Part shown: one piece after another, positions 1-7,019 of the stretch
Layout of the letters: each line of letters opens with the position of its first letter
How positions within the stretch are numbered: position 1 is the first letter of the stretch
DNA from: Candidatus Bathyarchaeota archaeon
Lineage (GTDB): Archaea > Thermoproteota > Bathyarchaeia > Bathyarchaeales > DTEX01
Length of the DNA stretch: 7,690 nucleotides
Assembly: GCA_021162225.1 (NCBI GenBank)
Contig: JAGGZB010000128.1
Span: 1-7,690, forward strand
Direction of reading: 5' to 3'
Notes under the pieces: generated by a model
The model's input: the letters and a program-made list of their open reading frames with translations, nothing else
Databases searched by the model: none
Told to the model about the DNA's origin: nothing
Made by a program: the position numbers and the translations under genes

Positions 1-1
1 A

Positions 2-1408
2 TATGATGGATTAGACTTCAAGACTACGAAGCAGGCACTCCAAGAGTTCATGTTCAACATGAATGTTCCAACAAGGGTTGGCTTCCAGACTCCTTTCACA
101 AACATAACCCTAGACTTGGAAGTTCCAAAGTTTATGGAGAACGAGCCAGTTATAGTCGGCGGGAAGATCTTGGATGAAACTTATGGAGACTTCCAAGAAG
201 AGATGGATATCTTCAATAAGGCTCTAGCTGAAGTTATGCTTGAAGGAGACGCTGTGGGCAGAGTCTTCACATTCCCGATACCGACGATAAATATCACGAA
301 GGAGTTTGATTGGGAGAGCCCGGTTCATCGGAAAATATTCGAGACATCAGCTAAGTATGGAGTTCCATATTTTGCAAACTTCATAAATAGTGACATGAAG
401 CCTGAGGACGTTAGGAGCATGTGTTGCCATCTCCGCCTTGATAAGAGGGAGCTGAAGAAGCGTGGAGGCGGCCTCTTCGGCGCGAATCCACTAACTGGGA
501 GCATAGGTGTGGTTACGATAAATATGCCTCGCATCGGCTATCTATCAAAGGATGAAACAGAATTCTTCGAGAGGCTTGATTACTTGATGGAGCTAGCTAA
601 GGAAGCGCTGGAAATAAAGAGGAGATGGCTTGAAAGGTTCACAGAGATGGGGCTATATCCATACTCAAAGTTTTATCTGCGCAGAATAAAGGAGGGATTC
701 GGCGAGTACTGGAAGAATCACTTCAATACGATAGGCCTCGTAGGCATGAATGAGGCCTGCTTAAACTTCCTCGGATGTACAATAGGAGATAAGGATGGAC
801 TGGACTTCGCCATTCGAGTACTAGACTACATGAGGAATAGGCTACAGGACTTCCAAGAGGAGACTGGGAATATATACAATTTAGAAGCCACGCCGGCTGA
901 GGGGTCATCCTACAGATTGGCTAGGATAGACAAGAAGAAGTATCCAGACATAATCGTCGCGAATAATGAGGAGGTTAAGAAGGGAGCAGCACCCTACTAC
1001 ACAAACTCCACGCAGCTCCCGGTTTACTTCACAGATGATCTTTGGGAGGCTTTAGAGCTTCAAGATCCCTTACAGGTTAGGTATACTGGCGGAACAGTAT
1101 TTCACATATGGCTTGGCGAGAGCAATCCCCCCGTAGAATCAGTAATAGCCCTCGTGAGGAAAGTATGCGAGAACTTTCGGCTTCCATACTTCACGCTTAC
1201 GCCTACGTTCAGTATATGCCCGATCCACGGATACATCCCCGGAGAGCACCACTTCTGCCCGAGGTGTGAAGCCGAGGGAAGGAAGACCCTATGTGAAGTG
1301 TACTCTAGGGCTGTAGGATACTTGAGACCCGTAGATCAGTGGAATGAGGGAAAGCAGGAAGAGTTTAAGCAGAGGGCTAAGTTCGATAAGGCGCTTTTTT
1401 CTCCATAG
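2..1408 (+). CDS. nrdD: Anaerobic (class III) ribonucleoside-triphosphate reductase, C-terminal part
   Basis: This enzyme reduces ribonucleoside triphosphates to deoxyribonucleotides without oxygen, using a glycyl radical and a cysteine thiyl radical in the cytoplasm. The frame is open from base 2, so the true start lies upstream and the N-terminal ATP-cone region is not visible. Residue numbers here count from the internal Met at base 50. The segment around NVPTRVGFQTPFTNITLD (5-22) is typical of the family. C125-C126 in SMCCHLRLD matches the family motif carrying the catalytic thiyl cysteine. RGGGLFGANPLTGSIGVVT (138-156) follows. A zinc site is formed by C390, H393, C403 and C406. The radical motif SRAVGYLRP puts the radical glycine at G423, 29 residues before the end, which is normal. 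The nrdG activase follows after 21 bases, as expected for an operon. The assignment is very secure; only the reductant subtype (formate or thiol) is unclear because the N-terminus is missing. Confidence 0.97.
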   Translation, partial: YDGLDFKTTKQALQEFMFNMNVPTRVGFQTPFTNITLDLEVPKFMENEPVIVGGKILDETYGDFQEEMDIFNKALAEVMLEGDAVGRVFTFPIPTINITKEFDWESPVHRKIFETSAKYGVPYFANFINSDMKPEDVRSMCCHLRLDKRELKKRGGGLFGANPLTGSIGVVTINMPRIGYLSKDETEFFERLDYLMELAKEALEIKRRWLERFTEMGLYPYSKFYLRRIKEGFGEYWKNHFNTIGLVGMNEACLNFLGCTIGDKDGLDFAIRVLDYMRNRLQDFQEETGNIYNLEATPAEGSSYRLARIDKKKYPDIIVANNEEVKKGAAPYYTNSTQLPVYFTDDLWEALELQDPLQVRYTGGTVFHIWLGESNPPVESVIALVRKVCENFRLPYFTLTPTFSICPIHGYIPGEHHFCPRCEAEGRKTLCEVYSRAVGYLRPVDQWNEGKQEEFKQRAKFDKALFSP

Positions 1409-1429
1409 TGTAAAGAGAGTGCTGGAAGA

Positions 1430-2137
1430 ATGAGAATAGGCGGTTTTCAGAAGCTAAGTCTCCTTGATTATCCGGGTAAGTTATCGGCGATAGTCTTCAC
1501 TATCGGATGTAACTTTAGATGTCCATTTTGCTATGTTCCTCATCTAGTTCTCCCCGAGGTTATAAAAAAGTCAGGGGAGGTGCCCGTTAATTATGTCCTC
1601 TCATATCTTGAGAAGAGAAGGAACCTGATAGACGCCGTTGTCATAACTGGAGGCGAACCAACAATACATAACGACTTGCCAGTTTTTATTAGAAAACTGA
1701 AGTCTATGGGCTTCCTCGTAGCATTAGAGACTAATGGAAGCAATTTTGGAATGCTCCGGCAGCTAATAGATGACAAGCTTATAGATTATGTTGAGATAGA
1801 TATAAAGGCCCCCCTCACATTTGAGAAGTATAACCGAGCAGTTGGGAATGTTTTAACTCCAAAGATCTTCGAGAACGTTAAGTCGTCGGTGAATCTGCTT
1901 CTGAAATCCAGCATTGACTATGAGTTTCGAACAACCCTCGTGAAGGAACTTCATACAAAGGATGATATACTGGAGATCTGCAGAAGCATCCGAGGAGCTA
2001 GGAGATATTATCTGCAGAATCTTAAGAGAACAGGCTTCTTCGTCGGAGGAAAGGAACTAACATCATTTAATGAAGAAGAGATTATGGAGATTCTGAATGA
2101 GGGAAGGAAAATAGTAAATGTAATTTATAGGGAATAA
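1430..2137 (+). CDS. nrdG: Radical-SAM activating enzyme of anaerobic ribonucleotide reductase
   Basis: This 235-residue protein is the activase that cleaves S-adenosylmethionine at a [4Fe-4S] cluster and abstracts hydrogen from the radical glycine of NrdD. The cluster motif CxxxCxxC is C27, C31 and C34 in TIGCNFRCPFC, after the typical opening GGFQKLSLLDYPGK (4-17). The SAM-binding GGEPT is at 74-78, and ETNGS (100-104) and EIDIKAP (122-128) are further family strands. Length and motifs fit the NrdG subfamily related to pyruvate-formate-lyase activases. The ATG at 1430 was chosen because the family's N-terminal motif begins at once; only a weak purine-rich stretch precedes it. The gene lies 21 bases after nrdD, so the two are probably co-transcribed. 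After the third cluster cysteine the protein reads YVPHLV, where relatives usually have a His/Tyr-Asn-Pro-Glu type sequence. Pairing with nrdD makes the function secure. Confidence 0.95.
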   Translation: MRIGGFQKLSLLDYPGKLSAIVFTIGCNFRCPFCYVPHLVLPEVIKKSGEVPVNYVLSYLEKRRNLIDAVVITGGEPTIHNDLPVFIRKLKSMGFLVALETNGSNFGMLRQLIDDKLIDYVEIDIKAPLTFEKYNRAVGNVLTPKIFENVKSSVNLLLKSSIDYEFRTTLVKELHTKDDILEICRSIRGARRYYLQNLKRTGFFVGGKELTSFNEEEIMEILNEGRKIVNVIYRE

Positions 2138-2146
2138 TCTTCTTTC

Positions 2147-2154
2147 TAAATATA
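2147..2154 (+). promoter_or_regulatory. TATA-box-like promoter element for the metallo-hydrolase gene
   Basis: TAAATATA lies 10 bases after the nrdG stop. Its centre is about 34 bases before the ATG at 2185. Archaeal transcription usually begins about 25-27 bases past the TATA centre, so the transcript would carry a leader of only a few bases. No Shine-Dalgarno sequence precedes the ATG, which fits such a start. A short dyad, TTCTA-AATA-TAGAA (2144-2157), overlaps the element. No experimental start is known. Confidence 0.5.
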
Positions 2155-2184
2155 GAAGCGTCGCGTTATCTGGGCAAAAACGCT

Positions 2185-3039
2185 ATGAAGAACCTAAAAA
2201 TCGCTTTCACGGCGGCTCTGCTGCTTTGTTCTGCTCTGTCTCTGTATTTTCTCTTCTTCCCTATCCACGAAGGAGCTCCTCCGACGCATAAGATCTCTAA
2301 GATGGGCTATGTCGAATACGCCAATGTGACCGTTCTTGTCGATAATAATCCCTACTCGGATCTGGTATCCCCTTGGGGCATAAGTCTTTACCTCGAGACT
2401 AAAGGCCTACGAATACTCTTCGATGCCGGGCCTGACCCTGAAGCCTTAAGGATCAACGCTGAGAGGCTCGGTATAAATCTGAGACTGTTAGATTTCATCG
2501 TGATCTCACATGAGCACGGCGATCATGTACTCGGTCTTGAATACATCGCTGAGCTTAATAGGAATTTAACGGTCTACGTTCCCAAGCACATGAGTGTTTT
2601 ATGCAAGGTTTGGATTAAGAAGCTCGGCTTTAAGGTTGTGGAGATAAGCGCGACAAAAGTGATTGATGAGGGAGTAGCCATAATCGGAGAGCTCTATGGA
2701 CCCCCCTATGAACAAGCTCTAGCCGTGAATGTTAAGGATCTCGGATTGATAATCTTGGTTGGATGCAGTCACCCTGGAGTTGACAAGATAGTTGCAAAGG
2801 CTGCGGACGATCTGAATTGTGAACCATATGCGGTGATAGGTGGTTTTCATCTCTCAGGAGCGAGCTCGGAGAAGATGAAGAATATAGCTAGAAACCTCAT
2901 GCACTCCGGGCTGAGGAGGGTCTATCCCTTACATTGTAGCGGTGAGGGTTTTAGAAGACTCTTTGAAGAGGAATATCCTGAAGCCTATGGCGACGGACAC
3001 GTTGGGTCAATATTCTCATTTAGTGAAGCAGAGACTTGA
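2185..3039 (+). CDS. Membrane-anchored metallo-beta-lactamase-fold hydrolase, dihydropterin (RFA-P) synthase-like
   Basis: This is a 284-residue zinc- or metal-dependent hydrolase-fold protein. The metal motif SHEHGDH gives H109, H111, D113 and H114. Further likely ligands are H196 in GCSHPG and H250 in PLHCSG. GGFHL (219-223) and D80 in LFDAG complete a pattern I associate with the COG1237-type group, which includes the methanogen enzyme acting on 7,8-dihydropterin-6-yl-methyl ribofuranosylaminobenzene phosphate. Residues 6-27 form a strongly hydrophobic helix behind two lysines, followed by a flexible stretch rich in Gly, Pro and charge (29-40). The positive N-terminus suggests a catalytic domain outside the membrane. 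The cysteine at 15 lacks a good lipobox. The ATG at 2185 gives the anchored form; an ATG at 2302 (M40) would give a soluble form, but its codon lies far from the TATA-like element. The gene is separate from nrdDG (47-base gap) and from hyuA. The fold is secure, the substrate unknown. Confidence 0.85.
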   Translation: MKNLKIAFTAALLLCSALSLYFLFFPIHEGAPPTHKISKMGYVEYANVTVLVDNNPYSDLVSPWGISLYLETKGLRILFDAGPDPEALRINAERLGINLRLLDFIVISHEHGDHVLGLEYIAELNRNLTVYVPKHMSVLCKVWIKKLGFKVVEISATKVIDEGVAIIGELYGPPYEQALAVNVKDLGLIILVGCSHPGVDKIVAKAADDLNCEPYAVIGGFHLSGASSEKMKNIARNLMHSGLRRVYPLHCSGEGFRRLFEEEYPEAYGDGHVGSIFSFSEAET

Positions 3040-3073
3040 ATAATGCTACATATTATTCTCCAAGTAAACATCT

Positions 3074-3083
3074 AAAAATTTAT
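3074..3083 (+). promoter_or_regulatory. TATA-box-like promoter of the hyuAB operon
   Basis: AAAAATTTAT lies 35 bases after the metallo-hydrolase stop and is centred about 32 bases before the hyuA ATG at 3111. That spacing predicts transcription starting within a few bases of the start codon, so a leaderless or near-leaderless hyuA message. No Shine-Dalgarno sequence precedes the ATG, in agreement. A related block recurs at 3094-3106 between the TATA element and the ATG. This is inferred from sequence pattern only. Confidence 0.55.
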
Positions 3084-3110
3084 GCGAATCCTCACATCTC
3101 TTTATGGATT

Positions 3111-5192
3111 ATGTTCAGAATAGGCATCGATGTTGGCGGTACTTTCACAGACCTCGTCGCAGCTGATGATGATGGAAATATAATCAACATAAAGGGACCG
3201 AGCGTTCCGAGGAAACCAGAGATCGGCGTAATCGAAGTATTCAAGCTCTTCTTGAAAGCGAACGAGCCGTCAAGCATTTCAATAGTCTCTCACGCCACGA
3301 CGATAGCGACTAACGCCCTGTTCGGGCAGCTTGAACTAGAGCTTCCCAGAGCCGCGCTCATTACGACTAAGGGCTTTAGAGACATAATAGAAATTGGCAG
3401 GCAGAGGAGACCTGAACTTTACAATATTTTCTTCAAGAAACCCAAGCCGATTATCCCTAGGAGATATCGATATGAGATCGATGAGCGGATCGGATCTAAG
3501 GGAGAGGAGATCAAGCCAGTGAATGAAATCGAGGTTGAAGCTGTGGCCGAGGAGATTAAGGCTGAAAATATTAAGGCTGTAGCTGTGGGCTTATTAAACT
3601 CTCATTTGAATCCGAGCCATGAAGTATATGTGAAGAAGATAATTAGCCGTGTTCACTCAGAGGCATTTATTATAGCCTCAAGCGAAATCTCACCTGAATA
3701 TAGGGAATATGAGAGGATAAGCACAACGGTTGTGAATGCTGTTCTTATGCCGATAATCAAGACCTACGTTAAGAACCTCATCGAAGGCCTCAAGAGAATG
3801 CGTGTCGAAGCCCCACTTTTCATTATGCAGTCCAACGGTGGATTAACACCAGCTGAAAATGCGTATTCAAGACCAGCCGCCATGATCGAATCCGGGCCTG
3901 CCTCTGGCGTTATAGCCTCCGCCTTTTATGGAGATCTGCTGGGTGAGAGACGCATCATGAGCTTTGACATGGGCGGAACAACCGCTAAGGCTGGAACAGT
4001 AATCGATGGAAAGCCTGAGATCGTGATGGAGTACGAGGTTGGAGGAACCGTTCATAAGGGCAGGATAGTTAAAGGAAGCGGATACACAGTTAGATTTCCA
4101 TTCATAGACTTAGCCGAGTGCAGTGCTGGCGGGGGAACAATAGCATGGATCGACGAAGCCGGAGCCTTAAGGGTGGGCCCGGTGAGCGCTGGAGCGGATC
4201 CTGGGCCAGCGTGCTATGGAATGGGTGGGACGGATCCGACGATAACCGATGCAAACCTCTTGCTTGGGAGATTGCCGAAGACTCTTCTAGGCGGGCGTAT
4301 GAAACTTTATCTTGAATTAGCCGAGAAGGCCGTTATGGATAGGGTTGCTAAGCCGCTTGGAATGAGTCTGGCCGATGCTTCATATAGCATAATTAGAATA
4401 GCGAACTCGATGATGGCTAAGATTCTGAGGATAGTCTCCGTTGAGCGGGGTTATGATCCTAGGGAATTCGTCCTTGTGGCCTTCGGTGGAGCCGGTCCAA
4501 TGCATGCATGTGCCCTGGCTGAAGATTTGGGAATTTCTAAGATAGTGATCCCAACGAGCCCCGGATTATTCTCCTCTCTGGGTCTTCTTGTATCAGATGT
4601 TAAGCACAACTTTGTTAGGGCGGTTATGGTTGACCTCAGCCGCGTAGAAACCGAGGATATCGAGCTCCTCTTTAAGGAGATGGAAGATGAGGGGATGAAA
4701 ACTCTGCTTAGGGAGGGCTTTAATGAGGAGAGGATAACCCTAATCAGATACGTCGACGCGAGGTATAGGGGGCAATCATATGAAATAACTATTCCCGTTG
4801 GACGCCCATTCACTTATGAGATTGAATCTTTAGCTCGGAAATTTCATGAAAGACACAGATCTCTCTACGGATACATGGCTGAGGAGGAGTCAATAGAGAT
4901 TGTGAACATCAGACTTACAACCATAGGCTTGATGAAGAAGCTTAAGCTTAAGAGATTGAGGCCCGGCGGCTCATCTCCGCCAGCTGAAAGTCTCCTAGGG
5001 TTCAGAGATGTATACTTTGAGAAAGAGAACGACTACGTTAAGTGTCCAATATATTCCAGGACAAGGCTTAGACCTAACAATGAAGTCGAAGGCCCCCTTA
5101 TAATTGAGCAGTACGACTCAACAGTCGTCGTCTATCCAGACTGGAGAATAACCGTGGATGATTACGGAAACATCATAATTGTGAAGAGGTGA
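3111..5192 (+). CDS. hyuA: Hydantoinase / oxoprolinase family protein, subunit A (ATP-binding)
   Basis: This 693-residue subunit belongs to the ATP-dependent N-methylhydantoinase A / 5-oxoprolinase / acetone carboxylase alpha-like family. Members activate a cyclic amide or ketone by phosphorylation and work with a HyuB subunit. The N-terminal phosphate-binding motif GIDVGGTFTDL is at residues 5-15, followed by HATTIATNAL. The second ATPase motif, MSFDMGGTTAK, has D286 and G288-G289. SAGGGTIAWID (from 338), a DPGPACYG motif (363-370) and FGGAGPMHA (458-466) follow, then the C-terminal hydantoinase domain. Length is normal and all main motifs are intact. The start was set at ATG 3111 because the phosphate motif begins there. 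The frame extends back to a TTG at 3036, but that would add 25 unrelated residues, overlap the previous gene and include the promoter. hyuB follows with translational coupling. Family is secure; the actual substrate (hydantoin, oxoproline, lactam or ketone) cannot be told from sequence. Confidence 0.93.
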   Translation: MFRIGIDVGGTFTDLVAADDDGNIINIKGPSVPRKPEIGVIEVFKLFLKANEPSSISIVSHATTIATNALFGQLELELPRAALITTKGFRDIIEIGRQRRPELYNIFFKKPKPIIPRRYRYEIDERIGSKGEEIKPVNEIEVEAVAEEIKAENIKAVAVGLLNSHLNPSHEVYVKKIISRVHSEAFIIASSEISPEYREYERISTTVVNAVLMPIIKTYVKNLIEGLKRMRVEAPLFIMQSNGGLTPAENAYSRPAAMIESGPASGVIASAFYGDLLGERRIMSFDMGGTTAKAGTVIDGKPEIVMEYEVGGTVHKGRIVKGSGYTVRFPFIDLAECSAGGGTIAWIDEAGALRVGPVSAGADPGPACYGMGGTDPTITDANLLLGRLPKTLLGGRMKLYLELAEKAVMDRVAKPLGMSLADASYSIIRIANSMMAKILRIVSVERGYDPREFVLVAFGGAGPMHACALAEDLGISKIVIPTSPGLFSSLGLLVSDVKHNFVRAVMVDLSRVETEDIELLFKEMEDEGMKTLLREGFNEERITLIRYVDARYRGQSYEITIPVGRPFTYEIESLARKFHERHRSLYGYMAEEESIEIVNIRLTTIGLMKKLKLKRLRPGGSSPPAESLLGFRDVYFEKENDYVKCPIYSRTRLRPNNEVEGPLIIEQYDSTVVVYPDWRITVDDYGNIIIVKR
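5186..5192 (+). promoter_or_regulatory. Shine-Dalgarno site of hyuB, containing the hyuA stop codon
   Basis: GAGGTGA matches seven bases of the archaeal anti-Shine-Dalgarno complement GGAGGTGAT and ends five bases before the ATG at 5198. Its last three bases are the hyuA stop codon. This decides the hyuB start: the GTG at 5189 in the same frame lies inside the site and is unlikely to be used. The arrangement implies that ribosomes finishing hyuA can reinitiate at hyuB. Confidence 0.85.
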
Positions 5193-5197
5193 ATTTG

Positions 5198-6931
5198 ATG
5201 CATAGCGTCGACTTGGTGACAGTTGAGGTTCTGAGGGGAGCATTAACGTACGTAGCCGAAGAGATGGGAGTCTCATTGAGAAAATCCGCGTATTCACCGA
5301 ACATAAAGGAGAGACTTGACTATTCATGCGCCATCTTCGACAGCAAGGGCAGACTTATCGCTCAGGCTGAGCATATCCCCGTCCATTTAGGCTCGTTATC
5401 CTATGCCATGAAGATGTTTCTGAAAGAGTACAAGGAGACCTTAGATGAAGGCGATATGGCTCTCTTTAACGATCCCTACATAAGTGGAACCCATCTGCCA
5501 GACATGACGCTCGTTGCGCCCGTGTACTATGGTGGCGAGCTAGTCGCGTATGTAGCAAATAAGGCTCATCACTCAGATGTTGGGGGAAAGGCTCCGGGAA
5601 GCTTGTCTGGAGATGCAACCGAAATCTTCCAAGAGGGCATAATCGTGCCTCCGGTTAAGTTTGTTGAAAAAGGGAAAGTGAATAGGGATCTAGCTAGGTT
5701 CATAATAAGCAATGTTAGAACACCTGAGGTTAGGATGGGCGACTTAAGGGCCCAGATAGCAGCTAATAACCTCGGGGTCAGAAGGGTTCTGAACATCGCG
5801 GAACGATATGGGCTTGAAACTTTAAACTCAGCGATGAAAGCGATAATGGATTACTCGGAAGCTAGGATGAGGGCTAGAATAAAGGAGATGCCTGAGGGAA
5901 CATATGAGGCTGAAGACTTCCTAGAGGATACAGGCGTCGAGGATAAGCCTGTAAGGATAAAGGTCAAGGTAACAGTTGAGGGAAGCAATATAACCTTCAA
6001 CTATGATGGTACAGACCCGCAAGTTGAGGGTCCGATAAACGCTCCTCTTGGAGTGACGCTCTCAGGCGTCTACTTCGCTTTAATTTCAATAACCGATCCG
6101 ACTATACCGGTGAATGATGGATGCTTCAGACCAGTTAAAGTGATAGTTCCAGAAGGATGCATTCTGAATCCGAAGAAGCCGGTTCCCGTGGCTGGAGGAA
6201 ACGTTGAGACCTCACAGAGGAACGTGGATGTTCTGTTTAAGGCCTTTTCGAAGATCGTGCCTGAGAAAGTATGCGCAGCCGGACAGGGAACGATGAATAA
6301 TGTATGCGTCGGCGGAGTAGATCCAGAAACTGGTAAGCAGTGGACATTTTATGAAACCATAGCCGGTGGATATGGTGGAAGATATGGTATGGACGGCGCT
6401 GATGCGGTTCACGTTCACATGACAAATACAATGAATACGCCAATCGAGGCTATAGAAGCCTCATACCCAATAAGATTCTTGGAATATAGGATCAGAAGGG
6501 ACAGCGGCGGCCCCGGAAGATGGAGGGGAGGATGCGGCGTTGAAAGGAGCTGGATGCTTCTAGCTCCCTCAGCAACATTATCAATACTCGCCGAGAGGAC
6601 TAAGACTTCGCCGTGGGGCTTATTCGGAGGGAAGCCGGGAGCTAAGGGTGAATATCTCATAAAGAAGGCTGATGGAAGAATTGTAAAGTTAAAGTCTAAA
6701 TGCGTCATCAAAATGAAGAGAGGCGACGTATTAGTAATTAGGACTCCGGGAGGCGGAGGTTACGGAGACCCGCTTCTTAGAGATCCAAGACTCGTCCTTA
6801 AGGATGTTCTTGACGATAAAGTGTCTATAGAATCCGCTGCGAGAGACTATGGCGTAGTCATAAATCCGAAAGATATGAGTATAGACTGGAGAGCAACTGA
6901 GAACCTTAGAGAAAGGCTGAAGACGCGGTAG
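5198..6931 (+). CDS. hyuB: Hydantoinase / oxoprolinase family protein, subunit B (hydrolytic, metal-binding)
   Basis: This 577-residue protein is the HyuB-type partner of HyuA and should hold the metal-dependent hydrolytic or carboxylating site of the cytoplasmic complex. Conserved segments are KERLDYSCAIFD (37-48), QAEHIPVHLGS (56-66), NDPYISGTHLPDM (91-103), HHSDVGG (124-130) and DLRAQIAAN (182-190). D41, H99, D102 and H124 lie where, from memory, metal ligands sit in structures of related enzymes; I could not check this. The C-terminal part has RDSGGPGRWRGG (starting one residue before D435) and PGGGGYGDP (517-525), both family hallmarks, so the protein is complete. The start at 5198 follows a strong ribosome binding site. 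The gene begins six bases after the hyuA stop, so equal production of both subunits is likely. No frameshift or missing motif is seen. Substrate is unknown; candidates include hydantoins, 5-oxoproline, lactams and ketones. Confidence 0.93.
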   Translation: MHSVDLVTVEVLRGALTYVAEEMGVSLRKSAYSPNIKERLDYSCAIFDSKGRLIAQAEHIPVHLGSLSYAMKMFLKEYKETLDEGDMALFNDPYISGTHLPDMTLVAPVYYGGELVAYVANKAHHSDVGGKAPGSLSGDATEIFQEGIIVPPVKFVEKGKVNRDLARFIISNVRTPEVRMGDLRAQIAANNLGVRRVLNIAERYGLETLNSAMKAIMDYSEARMRARIKEMPEGTYEAEDFLEDTGVEDKPVRIKVKVTVEGSNITFNYDGTDPQVEGPINAPLGVTLSGVYFALISITDPTIPVNDGCFRPVKVIVPEGCILNPKKPVPVAGGNVETSQRNVDVLFKAFSKIVPEKVCAAGQGTMNNVCVGGVDPETGKQWTFYETIAGGYGGRYGMDGADAVHVHMTNTMNTPIEAIEASYPIRFLEYRIRRDSGGPGRWRGGCGVERSWMLLAPSATLSILAERTKTSPWGLFGGKPGAKGEYLIKKADGRIVKLKSKCVIKMKRGDVLVIRTPGGGGYGDPLLRDPRLVLKDVLDDKVSIESAARDYGVVINPKDMSIDWRATENLRERLKTR

Positions 6932-6975
6932 TCCTTCTAACCCGTCGAAGAGTAGTTTCGCCCTCCTAAGAAAAG

Positions 6976-6981
6976 TTATAT
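6976..6981 (+). promoter_or_regulatory. TATA-box-like promoter of the downstream oxidoreductase gene
   Basis: TTATAT, preceded by the purine-rich stretch AAGAAAAG (6968-6975) that could serve as a transcription factor B recognition element, lies in the 88-base gap after hyuB. Its centre is about 42 bases before the ATG at 7020, so the predicted start near 7004 leaves a leader of about 15 bases. That leader contains GTGAT (7010-7014), a partial Shine-Dalgarno site five bases before the ATG. The gene therefore probably has its own promoter, although read-through from hyuAB cannot be excluded. Confidence 0.5.
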
Positions 6982-7019
6982 GCACGCCTATTCCTCTTAA
7001 GATGAGAGTGTGATTGTTA

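Noticed and set aside
1391..1404. Run of six T near the nrdD end as a transcription terminator
   Set aside because: It is inside the nrdD coding sequence, and nrdG follows 21 bases after the stop in a conserved operon arrangement, so termination here is unlikely.
2218..2232. Lipobox at LLLC (residues 12-15) of the metallo-hydrolase
   Set aside because: The residue before Cys is Leu rather than Gly, Ala or Ser, and the hydrophobic stretch continues well past the Cys, which fits a membrane helix better than a lipoprotein signal.
3036..3110. Extension of hyuA to a TTG start at 3036
   Set aside because: It would add 25 residues without family similarity, overlap the preceding stop codon and run through the TATA-like promoter; the phosphate motif begins right at ATG 3111.
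4500..4510. ATGCATGCATG simple repeat in hyuA
   Set aside because: It encodes the conserved Met-His-Ala of FGGAGPMHA and is explained by coding constraint.
4451..4813. Minus-strand open frame of 120 codons inside hyuA
   Set aside because: It lies wholly opposite conserved hyuA sequence including FGGAGPMHA; its Ser-rich composition is typical of an antisense shadow.
7002..7013. Three-codon upstream frame (M-R-V-stop) before the oxidoreductase
   Set aside because: The predicted transcription start is near 7004, so its ATG is probably not transcribed, and such short frames are common by chance.
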